The notes under the pieces were generated by a model. That model was given only the letters and a program-made list of their open reading frames with translations. It was not told where the DNA came from and did no database searches. The translations under genes and the position numbers were made by a program. From UBA1361 sp035647455 (GTDB lineage Bacteria; Bacillota_I; Bacilli_A; RFN20; CAG-826), in NCBI GenBank assembly GCA_035647455.1, contig DASRNI010000010.1:1-52162 (forward strand): a stretch of DNA of 52,162 nucleotides, given 5' to 3'. Shown one piece after another: positions 9,085-18,082 of this stretch (positions are counted from its first letter, which is position 1; each line of letters opens with the position of its first letter).

Positions 9085-10362
9085 ATGACTAAAAATAAAA
9101 TGCTACTGTCGCTTCTGATGTTTTTATTTGTGACCGGATGTACACCGTCGACTATTTCATCAAAAAAAGAGTCGTCAGAACATATTACTTCCCAAACGGA
9201 ACCACGAAGTGAAGAAGAGGAGTCAAGTACTGTGCCATCAACGAGTGAAGATACGACTCTCAATACAACAAGTGAAGAAACAACGGTAATTTCAACAAGC
9301 GATGTTCCTTTAAGCAGTGAAGAAAGTGAGAGCGAAGTTGTGACAAGTTCAGAAGAAGACCCAGTTACAAGTAGTGAACCAACTGTGCCGATTGAGTACG
9401 CACGCGCACAATATCAAAATGTTCTTTACGCTAATGGTGAATTTGCCGATCCAACAATTGCGTATGATGAAGAAGAAAATGCTTATTACCTTTTTGCAAC
9501 TGGGGGCAAAATGCTTAAATCATATGACTTAGTTAAATGGTATTCTTACGGCAATGCCTTTAGTAGTACACCAAATTGGGGTACCCCAGGCGCAGGCCTT
9601 TGGGCGCCAGATGTGACAAAAGTCGGTGACTTATACGTTATGTATTATTCATTATCAACTTGGGGCGATAGTAATCCAGGAATCGGGATTGCCACAGCAG
9701 AACGACCAGGTGGGCCGTGGGTTGACCGTGGTGAACTTTTCCGTTCCCAAGCAATTGGTGTGAATAATAGTATTGATGCGCACGCTTTTGTCGCTCAAAC
9801 AGGACAAGTATATTTAGTTTGGGGTTCAATGCGCGGTAATTACATCGTTGAACTTACAAGTGACGGTTTAGCGTTTAAAGGTGGCAGTGTTGAGTGGGCG
9901 CGTTTTAATAAAACAAAAGTTGCTGGACTTGATACAACAATTGGTTGGAGTGTTGGCACTTATGAAGGTGCGTACATGCTTTACAAAGATGGCTACTATT
10001 ACTTAATGCTTTCAACCGGTACGTGCTGTGATGGGGTGAATTCAAGCTATAAAGTCGTTACCGGTCGCAGTACTTCGCCGACAGGACCGTTTTATGATAA
10101 AAACAATCGTGATATGAACAATGAATTTGTCGGCCATTTGATTGTTGAAGGTAATGAGGAGTTTTTTGGACCAGGCCACCATACGGTGCTCCAAGACCAA
10201 AAAGGCAATTACTTCATGTATTACCATACGTACACGCCAGAATATACAAATTACCGTGTGTTAATTTTAGATGAATTACATTTTGATAGTGAAGGGTGGC
10301 CGTATGTTACTGGTCATGTTCCTTCAAATTACCCAAAACCCGGACCTTATTATCGTCTTTAA
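9085..10362 (+). CDS. GH43 family lipoprotein glycosidase 1
   Basis: 425 residues from an ATG with AAGGAG 6 nt upstream. Signal peptide with lipobox VTGC (Cys19), Ser/Glu/Thr linker to about residue 103, then a GH43 five-bladed propeller. The three catalytic acids are visible: Asp122 in ADPT (base), Asp231 in NNSIDAH (pKa modulator) and Glu294 in YEGAY (acid). WAPDV and YYSLSTWGDSNPGIG are typical of arabinan-active members. It probably cuts alpha-1,5-arabinan or related arabinose-containing glycans at the cell surface. It is the first gene of an operon with two paralogues, which are similar enough along their length to have arisen by duplication. Exact specificity cannot be read. Confidence 0.9.
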   Translation: MTKNKMLLSLLMFLFVTGCTPSTISSKKESSEHITSQTEPRSEEEESSTVPSTSEDTTLNTTSEETTVISTSDVPLSSEESESEVVTSSEEDPVTSSEPTVPIEYARAQYQNVLYANGEFADPTIAYDEEENAYYLFATGGKMLKSYDLVKWYSYGNAFSSTPNWGTPGAGLWAPDVTKVGDLYVMYYSLSTWGDSNPGIGIATAERPGGPWVDRGELFRSQAIGVNNSIDAHAFVAQTGQVYLVWGSMRGNYIVELTSDGLAFKGGSVEWARFNKTKVAGLDTTIGWSVGTYEGAYMLYKDGYYYLMLSTGTCCDGVNSSYKVVTGRSTSPTGPFYDKNNRDMNNEFVGHLIVEGNEEFFGPGHHTVLQDQKGNYFMYYHTYTPEYTNYRVLILDELHFDSEGWPYVTGHVPSNYPKPGPYYRL

Positions 10363-10379
10363 GCGGAAAGGAGTGTGTC

Positions 10380-11570
10380 ATGCGCAAATACTTTATTCTT
10401 TTGCTTCCCCTGCTTGTTTTTACTAGTTGTAATAAAGTAAGTAGCAGTGAATTTTCAAGTGAACCAAAAGAGAGTGTAACGAGCGAAGTTTCCGAAAGCT
10501 CGACAAGTGAACAAGAAGAAAGTTCAGTTAGTGATGTTCCTGCAAGTAGTGAAATATCAACGGAGCAACCAATTAGCACGGAACCCGAAAAAGAACTAAG
10601 CGTTTCGTTATATAAAAATCCGGTGATTCCAACGAACTTCCCTGATCCAAGTGTTGTTCGTCATGACGGTTACTTTTATGTTTATGCAACCGGGGCCCGC
10701 GCGGCAAAGTCAGCGGATCTCGTTAATTGGGAATTACTTGGTGATATGCTCGAAACGCGACCAACTTGGGGCGCATTTCTTGCTGGTGTTTGGGCGCCAG
10801 AAGTTAAGAAGATTGGTGACCAATACGTGATGTACTATTCGTTATCCGTTTGGGATGACACGAATCCCGGAATTGGAATCGCCACAAGTCCGCATCCAGC
10901 AGGGCCGTGGACTGATCATGGTAAATTTTTCACGAGTTTAGAAATTGGTGTTAATAATAGTATTGACGCGGTCGCGCACGTTGATGACGATGGTCGTGTT
11001 TATCTAATTTGGGGTAGTTTCCGCGGAATATATGGAATTGAATTAACTGCTGACGGTCTTGACTTTAAAGATGGAAGTGTTGAAGCTGCGGCGGAAAACA
11101 AAGTGCTTTTAGCCGGTTTTGAAACTTCACGACCACTCGAAGTTAATACGTATGAAGCACCGTATATTTTGCAAAAAGACGGTTATTACTACATGTTTCT
11201 TTCAAATGGCCAATGTTGCAGCGGTAGTTATTCATATAACATCCGTGTTGGACGATCAACCTCGATACTTGGTGTTTATAAAGATAAAGAAGGTCGCGAC
11301 TTGCGGGGTAGCGACGTCGGAACTTATGTTGTTTATGCGGGTGCCGGATTTGTTGCGACTGGCCATAATAGTGTTGTCCAAGATGATGCTGGTGACTACT
11401 GGATGCTTTACCACGCTTACGTTGGTGAATCACGTAGTGCCCGCGTCATGCTTTTAGATAAATTACTGTGGGATGATGAAAACTTCCCCCATACTTTAGG
11501 GTACACCCCTTCAAACAATCGAAAGCCGGGGCCGGCTTTATATTTACCTGACGACTACGAAAATAATTAA
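10380..11570 (+). CDS. GH43 family lipoprotein glycosidase 2
   Basis: 396 residues. The ATG at 10380 has AAAGGAG upstream and opens a signal peptide with lipobox FTSC (Cys17). Frames extending further upstream overlap the previous gene and are not needed. A Ser/Glu linker runs to about residue 72. The GH43 catalytic triad is complete: Asp89 in FPDPS, Asp196 in NNSID and Glu259 in YEAPY. It shares the WAPEV and SVWDDTNPGIGIA segments with its two neighbours. As a surface lipoprotein it likely works with them on one polymer, but differences around the active site (for example NTYEAPY versus GTYEGAY) suggest a different linkage or chain position. Confidence 0.9.
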   Translation: MRKYFILLLPLLVFTSCNKVSSSEFSSEPKESVTSEVSESSTSEQEESSVSDVPASSEISTEQPISTEPEKELSVSLYKNPVIPTNFPDPSVVRHDGYFYVYATGARAAKSADLVNWELLGDMLETRPTWGAFLAGVWAPEVKKIGDQYVMYYSLSVWDDTNPGIGIATSPHPAGPWTDHGKFFTSLEIGVNNSIDAVAHVDDDGRVYLIWGSFRGIYGIELTADGLDFKDGSVEAAAENKVLLAGFETSRPLEVNTYEAPYILQKDGYYYMFLSNGQCCSGSYSYNIRVGRSTSILGVYKDKEGRDLRGSDVGTYVVYAGAGFVATGHNSVVQDDAGDYWMLYHAYVGESRSARVMLLDKLLWDDENFPHTLGYTPSNNRKPGPALYLPDDYENN

Positions 11571-11584
11571 AAAAGGAGTATATT

Positions 11585-13678
11585 ATGCAAAGATTACGAA
11601 AATTTATTTTTCCACTACTGTTCTTAATACCACTTAGCAGTTGTAAACCAACAGTAGATGAATCAAGCTCAAAAACATCAATACCTGATGTTTCGACAAG
11701 TGTATCAGAAGAAGATACAGAAGTACCAATAACTTCCGAAGTGAGTGAACCTGAAGGTACAACAAGTGAAGAAGTTTCTGTACCTAAAGTCCACGTAATT
11801 ACGTGGGAAGGAATTGAAGATGAAGTTGTCCAACTTGGTGATGACTTTGATTTAATGGAAGGTGTCCGGGCGTACGACTCAATTGATGGCGAACTTACGG
11901 TCACACTTGTTGATGACGATTTCTTTAGTCCAAACTATGCGTCGGGCTATACAATTATATATTCCGCGACGAATAGTGTTGGCACAAAGTCAACAAAATA
12001 CCGCTCAATTAACGTCATTAAAGGGGTTAACGTTGAAAATGGTGCGTTTGAATTTGGTAAAGCGTACTGGACGTTTGATCAACCGGGCGGAACGGGAACA
12101 TTTAATGTTGTTAATGAACAAGCCGTGATTGAAGTTACGAATGCTGGTAGTGAAGCATGGTCAATTCAGCTTTATCAAACCGGAATTCAGTTTGAAGCAA
12201 ATAAAACATATGAACTTTCATTTATTGCGAAAAGTGATTATGGCCGCAGTGTTTCTGCCGGCTTTGAAAACGTATCAAATAACTACGCAATGATGGTTGC
12301 CGGTTACCAGGCTGTACAGCTAACAAGCGAATTTACCCGCTATAGTGTGTTATGTACGACAACAGTAGCAGTAGGCTACGTTAAAGTTGTTATTTATCTT
12401 GGACAAGGCTTAACCGTTGATAGCCACGCTTCAAGAACAAACCCGATTGATATTACAATTGATGATATTCGTGTTCGTGAATTCGAAGTTGCTCCAGTGG
12501 AAAAACAAGCTTCATTTATTAATATTGATAACGTTGGTGTGAACTCGAAAGACCAATTCGAACAATACCCGGCCGTCCAAGCTCTTGACTACCAAGGCAA
12601 CGACATTACCGACCGCATGGAAATTATTGGTGAAGTTCCTGTTTCCGTTAATGCAATTACCGGCATGATGCTTAGTTACCGTGTTACGGATGCAGAAGGT
12701 AACTTTACATATCATAACCGTAGAGTTGGTTTTGGAATTGCGAAAGCGCATCCATACAACATGATTAACAGTTCATTTGAAAACGGCATGCAAGGCTGGA
12801 TTCAAGACGTTAACCAGACGAATGGGACCGGAAAAGCTGATTTTTATGCTGAAGACGGCGAACTAACCGTTGATATTAAAAATGGTTCGAATGATAACTG
12901 GCATATCCAGCTTTATCAAAATAATATTACATTAACGGCCGGGAAAATTTACCGCACGACCGTAATTGCGAAAGCAAGTGTCGAACGCACGATGACAATT
13001 GAAGTTTCTAACCCGGCATTAAGCTTTGCGAAAATTGCGAGTGACTTAGTTACACTAACAACCGAATATCAAACGTTTGATCTTGAATTTAAAGCAAACG
13101 TAACAACGAATGCGAAAGTTGCCTTACTCCTTGCCGGACAAGGTGCAAACAAGGTCACACTAAGTTACTTTGAAAATACGATGATTACCGAACAAGAAGC
13201 GACAACGATTGACTTTAGAGACTACGCTGATTATGAAATCGTTAATGGTGACTTTAAGTATGGATTCTACGGTTGGAGTAAAGAATCAACGCACGGTACT
13301 GATGTTGAGTTTATTGAAAATCGCGCTGAAGAAACAGTGACACTTAACGTCTTACAATCAAGTTCAGCCGATTGGCATGCACAAATTTCGCAAGACGGAC
13401 GCAAGTTCTTAGCCGACGTTACGTATACAATCGAAATCGAAATTGAAGCAACGTTAAACACGCTCTTACGAATTGAAGCCGTTAATATTAATACAACACC
13501 CGGCATTGGTAACGAAACACTTATTAAAGAAGATATAAACGTAACAAGCACAAAAACAAAATTCACCGCAACATTTACACCAGCGATTGATTACAATCAA
13601 GGTAAAATTAGCTTACTAATCGGTGAATCAGAAATCTGTGCGATTACTGTTCATTCCTTAATTGTTGTTAAAGGATAA
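11585..13678 (+). CDS. Lipoprotein with Ig-like domains and three CBMs
   Basis: 697 residues, lipobox LSSC with Cys20 and a short Ser/Glu linker. Domain order: an Ig-like DUF5011/Cry22-type domain (about 75-150, with DGELTVTLVDD), a CBM_4_9-like jelly roll (about 152-300), a second Ig-like domain (about 308-387), a second CBM (about 390-535) and a third (about 545-697). All three CBMs start with a VENGAFEFG/INSSFENG/VNGDFKYG strand and share a W-x-IQLYQ or WHAQISQ core, so they are internal duplicates. No catalytic motif is present. It probably tethers polysaccharide to the cell for the GH43 enzymes or passes oligosaccharide to the importer. Confidence 0.85.
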   Translation: MQRLRKFIFPLLFLIPLSSCKPTVDESSSKTSIPDVSTSVSEEDTEVPITSEVSEPEGTTSEEVSVPKVHVITWEGIEDEVVQLGDDFDLMEGVRAYDSIDGELTVTLVDDDFFSPNYASGYTIIYSATNSVGTKSTKYRSINVIKGVNVENGAFEFGKAYWTFDQPGGTGTFNVVNEQAVIEVTNAGSEAWSIQLYQTGIQFEANKTYELSFIAKSDYGRSVSAGFENVSNNYAMMVAGYQAVQLTSEFTRYSVLCTTTVAVGYVKVVIYLGQGLTVDSHASRTNPIDITIDDIRVREFEVAPVEKQASFINIDNVGVNSKDQFEQYPAVQALDYQGNDITDRMEIIGEVPVSVNAITGMMLSYRVTDAEGNFTYHNRRVGFGIAKAHPYNMINSSFENGMQGWIQDVNQTNGTGKADFYAEDGELTVDIKNGSNDNWHIQLYQNNITLTAGKIYRTTVIAKASVERTMTIEVSNPALSFAKIASDLVTLTTEYQTFDLEFKANVTTNAKVALLLAGQGANKVTLSYFENTMITEQEATTIDFRDYADYEIVNGDFKYGFYGWSKESTHGTDVEFIENRAEETVTLNVLQSSSADWHAQISQDGRKFLADVTYTIEIEIEATLNTLLRIEAVNINTTPGIGNETLIKEDINVTSTKTKFTATFTPAIDYNQGKISLLIGESEICAITVHSLIVVKG

Positions 13679-13683
13679 GTAAA

Positions 13684-14856
13684 ATGACGGCAAAACGTAA
13701 ACTTTTACTTTTAAGCGGCTTATTACTTTTAGGCGGATGTGTGAATAATAGTTCAAGTATAACGAGCGAAAGCGGCGGTGAAGACACGAGTTCTTTACCG
13801 CCCGTCTCTTCGGCGACAAGCTTAGAAACATCAACAAGTAGTGAAGAAACGCCGCAAACGCATTACGAAAACCCCGTTTGGGAACCAGTTTTAGCCGACC
13901 CAACAATTATTCGTGGTGAAGACCGGATGTTTTACGCCTATGGCACGAATGATAATGCCGAATGGGGTGATTATTTTGGAGTGAAATGGGGCCCGATTTT
14001 AAAAAGCCCCGACCTTGTTAACTGGGAATTTGAAGATTCAGTTTTTCAAATTAGTAACGCTCCAAGTTGGGGTACTCTCGGTGCGCATATTTGGGCACCG
14101 GATATCATTTTCCATAACGGAAAATATTTATATTATTATTCACTTTCTGTGTGGGGTGACTCAAATCCCGGAATCGGGGTCGCTAGTGGTGATACACCAA
14201 CCGGGCCATTTACCGATCACGGCAAAATATTTACGAGTGACGAAATTGGTGTTAGTAATTCAATTGACCAAGTTGTCATCGTTGAAGAAGGCCGTGTTTA
14301 TATGATTTGGGGCTCATTTATGGGCATTTACGCGATTGAACTCTCAAGTGACGGTTTAGCACTTAAAAATCCGGAAACAGCAAAAGATGACAAAATTTTA
14401 CTTGCTGGGCTAGTCACGAGTTACTGGAATCCGCAAAATCATGAAGGGGCATTTATCCGCAAGATTAATAATTATTATTACATGTTCCTTTCAAGCGGAT
14501 CTTGCTGTGATGGGCATAATTCGTCATATCACGTACTCGTTGCTCGCAGTGAAAACTTATTAGGTCCTTACGTTGACAAAGAAGGCCGAGCAATGGCGAA
14601 CCAAGATAGTAATGGCACGCTTGTTTTAGGCGGTAATGAACGCTTTGTTGGCGTTGGTCATAACACATTAGTTGCCGATGACGCGGGTGACTGGTGGATT
14701 TTATATCACGGTTTTGATAAACGGAAAGAACCGCAATATGGGACAACGAACCGTCGTTCTTTACTGTTAGATAAATTGTTATGGACTAAAGACGGTTGGC
14801 CGTATGTTGCAAATTACGGCGCAAGTTACGAACATGAAGTTCCGTATATTACATAA
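13684..14856 (+). CDS. GH43 family lipoprotein glycosidase 3
   Basis: 390 residues, lipobox LGGC with Cys19, and a shorter Ser-rich linker (20-60) than the other two. Catalytic residues are visible as Asp72 in ADPTI, Asp195 in SNSIDQ and Glu254 in HEGAF. The insert NDNAEWGDYFGVKWG after the first blade is absent from its two paralogues and may reshape the substrate cleft. The gene starts only 5 nt after the CBM lipoprotein, with weak ribosome-site sequence in the overlap region, so translational coupling is likely. It acts on the same class of arabinose-containing glycan as its neighbours by family inference. Confidence 0.9.
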   Translation: MTAKRKLLLLSGLLLLGGCVNNSSSITSESGGEDTSSLPPVSSATSLETSTSSEETPQTHYENPVWEPVLADPTIIRGEDRMFYAYGTNDNAEWGDYFGVKWGPILKSPDLVNWEFEDSVFQISNAPSWGTLGAHIWAPDIIFHNGKYLYYYSLSVWGDSNPGIGVASGDTPTGPFTDHGKIFTSDEIGVSNSIDQVVIVEEGRVYMIWGSFMGIYAIELSSDGLALKNPETAKDDKILLAGLVTSYWNPQNHEGAFIRKINNYYYMFLSSGSCCDGHNSSYHVLVARSENLLGPYVDKEGRAMANQDSNGTLVLGGNERFVGVGHNTLVADDAGDWWILYHGFDKRKEPQYGTTNRRSLLLDKLLWTKDGWPYVANYGASYEHEVPYIT

Positions 14857-14870
14857 AAAAGGAGAACATT

Positions 14871-16238
14871 ATGAAAAAAAGATTAACGATTATCTCGTTA
14901 CTAACGGTGTTACTCGCGACGGGGTGCCGCTTTATACCGCGGCGTGACCCAAGTTCTTCGAGTAAAGATGTTAGTGATCCAATAACGAGTCAAGATCCTG
15001 ATGGAAGTGAAGGTGACATCAGCGAAGATAGCGAAGGTAACTTAGTATTTGAAGATGTGACGATTAATTACGGCAATCCAATTACCGGCGCTGATGGAAT
15101 GGCCATGCGCCAACTCGTGCGTGATTTTAATGCCGAATATGAAGGTCAAATCCATGTTAACGAAACGTTCATGGCCGAAATCGAATATTACGAAGCATTA
15201 AACTTAACGATTCCGATGAAGCGTGCTTATGATGTTGCTTTAGTGCATTCCTATAAAGTTGCGGCGTTTGCGAACCAAGGGATGATTTTCCCGATGGATG
15301 AATTAATTACTGACGCAAAGTTAGAAATTAAGCGTGAAGATTATATTGGTAGTGTTTACGATGCGATGAAGTTTGAAAATAAACATTATGGCGTCCCGCT
15401 TGATATTCATACAACAATTCTTTATTACAACAAAGACTTGCTCGCACAATATGAAGCGGAAGTGCCAACAAATCGGACTGAACTGATCGCCGCGGCGAAA
15501 AAGATGCCGAATACGAACGCTGGTGGCTGGGGCTTACCGCTGTCAACAACGTGGCCAAGTGAATATATTTACACAACGGCCTTTTATCAGTTTGATGGCG
15601 TAGAAATTGATAGCAATAACAAACCCGCTTACAACAACCAAAAAGGTGTTGACGCTTTACATTCAGTTGCTGATTTAATTCATAAAGATAAGATTTCGCC
15701 ACTTAACGTCAGTGTTGATACTGACTTAATGCTTTTTAACCAAGGGAAAGCAATGTTCCACATTAATGGGGACTGGATGATTAATAACGTCAAAGAATCT
15801 GGCGTAAACTTCGGTGTTACATCACTTTCAAAAATGTTTAATGAAAATGGTGCGAATAGCACAAAACTTGCTTCGCGCTCGCATGCCTTTGTCCTTCCTG
15901 ATGGACGTAACATTACCGTTCGTCAACAAGCTGCACTTGTATTCATGAAGTGGATGACTGAACATGCGCATATTTGGGCTGAAGGTGGCGGACACGTTCC
16001 CGCCAGTAATATTGCTCGTGAACGCGCCGAATATTTAGCGTTACCATATCACGCTGATTATGGGGAAGTATCGGACTTTAAACTTAATCCAACTTCACCT
16101 TATTACTACGAAGCATTTTCACCCGTATTCCAGCAAATCACTTTTGCTTTACAAAACGCAAATTATGATGCACAAGCTTTGCTTGACGATGCTGCAGATG
16201 AAGGGTGGCAAACTGTTCTCGAAGCGATGGATAGTTAA
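14871..16238 (+). CDS. Sugar ABC transporter substrate-binding lipoprotein
   Basis: 455 residues with AAAGGAG before the ATG, lipobox ATGC (Cys19) and a Ser/Asp linker to about residue 60. The rest is a family 1 extracellular solute-binding protein: DYIGSVYDAMKFENKHYGVP and LYYNKDLLAQYEAE are the standard hinge and strand motifs, with GKAMFHINGDWMINNV later. It captures an oligosaccharide released by the surface enzymes and delivers it to the two permeases encoded directly after it. The exact sugar is unknown. Confidence 0.92.
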   Translation: MKKRLTIISLLTVLLATGCRFIPRRDPSSSSKDVSDPITSQDPDGSEGDISEDSEGNLVFEDVTINYGNPITGADGMAMRQLVRDFNAEYEGQIHVNETFMAEIEYYEALNLTIPMKRAYDVALVHSYKVAAFANQGMIFPMDELITDAKLEIKREDYIGSVYDAMKFENKHYGVPLDIHTTILYYNKDLLAQYEAEVPTNRTELIAAAKKMPNTNAGGWGLPLSTTWPSEYIYTTAFYQFDGVEIDSNNKPAYNNQKGVDALHSVADLIHKDKISPLNVSVDTDLMLFNQGKAMFHINGDWMINNVKESGVNFGVTSLSKMFNENGANSTKLASRSHAFVLPDGRNITVRQQAALVFMKWMTEHAHIWAEGGGHVPASNIARERAEYLALPYHADYGEVSDFKLNPTSPYYYEAFSPVFQQITFALQNANYDAQALLDDAADEGWQTVLEAMDS

Positions 16239-16260
16239 ATAAAAACGGAAGGGGCAAACG

Positions 16261-17202
16261 ATGGAAGAAGTAGTTAAGCCGGTTAAACAAAGACGCCGAC
16301 TGATTCGAAAAAACTCGATATTTAGTCGTCAAAATATTTTTGTTGCGTTTTTACTCGCACCGTATTTAATTATATTTACAACATTTTTCATCTACCCCTT
16401 CCTGTACGGTATTTTAATTAGCTTATTCCGCTGGAATATATTTAATCCTGATGCTTCGCGCTTTGTTGGACTTGAGAATTTCCAAAAAATTCTTTTTGGT
16501 GTTGGTGAAATTACATTATGGAAAGATCGGTTTTGGGAAGGACTCCGCAACACGGTTACTTTTGTCTTAATCAGTGTGCCGCTTTTAATTGTTATCCCGC
16601 TCGTAATTGCCGTTCTTCTTGATATAGAACCACGCTTTTATAAAGTATTCCGCGTGATCTTTTTCTTACCAACAATACTTAGTGTTTCGGCGGTTTCAAT
16701 TATCTTTAAATGGCAGTTTGATACGAACTATGGTTTCGTTAATGCATTGTTAGGTACGAATATTGCGTGGTTAAACACGCAACCTGGCGCCTGGATTGCG
16801 ATTTTAGTGACAACTGTCTGGTGGACGATTGGGACAAACACCGTCATTTATAGTGCCGGGCTTAAAGAAGTTGATCGCCAACTTTATGAAGCAGCAGAAA
16901 TTGATGGCTGTAATTATTTCCGCCTTGTTTGGCATATTTCTTTACCAAGTATTCGCCAGCAACTATTTTTGACCTTAATTACAACGACAATTGCGTCGTT
17001 TGGTATTTACGGACAAGCTGATATTTTAACTGGCGGCGGCCCGCAGCGCTCAACAACTGTTTTAATGATGGTTATTCGTGGTCTCTTAACTGGAGCGAAT
17101 GCTCAACCAGGTTTAGCAGCAGCTATGGCGCTAGTCTTAGGCTTACTAATTATTTTAATTGGTGTTTTACAAAACATTTACTACAAACGGAAAGGAGCGT
17201 AA
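16261..17202 (+). CDS. Sugar ABC transporter permease, MalF/UgpA type
   Basis: 313 residues with six transmembrane helices after a basic N-terminal tail. The EAA loop reads EAAEIDGCNYFRLVWHISLP, the cytoplasmic site that docks the ATPase. The TM1 region FLLAPYLIIFTTFFIYPFLY and the G-GGPQRST segment are typical of CUT1 importers. GGAAGGGG lies before the ATG. It pairs with the next gene, which starts 1 nt after its stop. Confidence 0.93.
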   Translation: MEEVVKPVKQRRRLIRKNSIFSRQNIFVAFLLAPYLIIFTTFFIYPFLYGILISLFRWNIFNPDASRFVGLENFQKILFGVGEITLWKDRFWEGLRNTVTFVLISVPLLIVIPLVIAVLLDIEPRFYKVFRVIFFLPTILSVSAVSIIFKWQFDTNYGFVNALLGTNIAWLNTQPGAWIAILVTTVWWTIGTNTVIYSAGLKEVDRQLYEAAEIDGCNYFRLVWHISLPSIRQQLFLTLITTTIASFGIYGQADILTGGGPQRSTTVLMMVIRGLLTGANAQPGLAAAMALVLGLLIILIGVLQNIYYKRKGA

Positions 17203-17203
17203 T

Positions 17204-18064
17204 ATGGGACTAAAGGCTTCGCAAAAACGACGGAAAATTATAGCGTTTTGGTTGCTCTTAATTTTAGCCGTTATTTGGTTACTCCCGCTTTTTTGGGCGT
17301 TAGGTACGTCATTTAAATCGGTTGATGAAATTACAAATAACGTTTTGGCCTTAATTCCGCGGCGCCCGACACTTGATAATTACATTAAGTTATTTAATGA
17401 TTATGAAGTTTATCCTATTTTCGCATGGCTCCGCAATTCGTTTTTAGTCGCAACGATTCATACGCTACTTTATTTAATTTTAATTAGTTTTGCTGGTTAC
17501 GCCTTTGGCGTAGCGAAGTGGCGTGGTCGGGACTTCATCTTTAGTATGTTACTTGCAACAATGATGATTCCAAATGTTGTTAACTTAATTCCGCTCTTTA
17601 CAATCGTCGTTGATTTTGGCTGGCTTGATGATAACATCTTGTCCTTCTTAGCGTTAATTATGCCGGGATTAGGTGGGGTGTTTGGCTTATTCATTGTCCG
17701 GCAGTTTTTCATGGGTATTCCTGAAGAATTAATTGAAAACGCGAAAGTGGAAGGCTTAGGCCATTTCCGCATTTATTGGTATATTATCGTTCCGCTTGGC
17801 AAAAGTGCTTTACTCGTTGCCGGACTCTTTGCCTTTATGGGTTCATGGAACGATTACTTATGGCCAAGCATTATTGCAAGTGTCGTCCAAGATGCGAACT
17901 TTTATACATTACAAACCGGGCTTGCCACGATGCAAAGTAATACTGGTTATGAGTACGGACAAACGATGGCCGCGGCAATTATTTCCATCATTCCCGTTTT
18001 AATCGTCTATATGTTTGTTCAAGATAAAATTATTGAAGGTGTCTCCCGAACCGGGATTAAGTAA
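17204..18064 (+). CDS. Sugar ABC transporter permease, MalG/UgpE type
   Basis: 286 residues from an ATG at 17204 with AAAGGAG overlapping the previous gene's end. Six membrane helices. The EAA-type loop reads ENAKVEGLGHFRIYWYIIVP, and GSWNDYLWPSI and FIVRQFF-GIPEELI are hallmarks of CUT1 MalG-type permeases. No ABC ATPase is encoded in this operon, so the importer presumably uses a shared MsmX/MsmK-type ATPase encoded elsewhere, as is common in Gram-positive bacteria. Confidence 0.93.
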   Translation: MGLKASQKRRKIIAFWLLLILAVIWLLPLFWALGTSFKSVDEITNNVLALIPRRPTLDNYIKLFNDYEVYPIFAWLRNSFLVATIHTLLYLILISFAGYAFGVAKWRGRDFIFSMLLATMMIPNVVNLIPLFTIVVDFGWLDDNILSFLALIMPGLGGVFGLFIVRQFFMGIPEELIENAKVEGLGHFRIYWYIIVPLGKSALLVAGLFAFMGSWNDYLWPSIIASVVQDANFYTLQTGLATMQSNTGYEYGQTMAAAIISIIPVLIVYMFVQDKIIEGVSRTGIK

Positions 18065-18082
18065 AAAAATGGAGGAAACAAT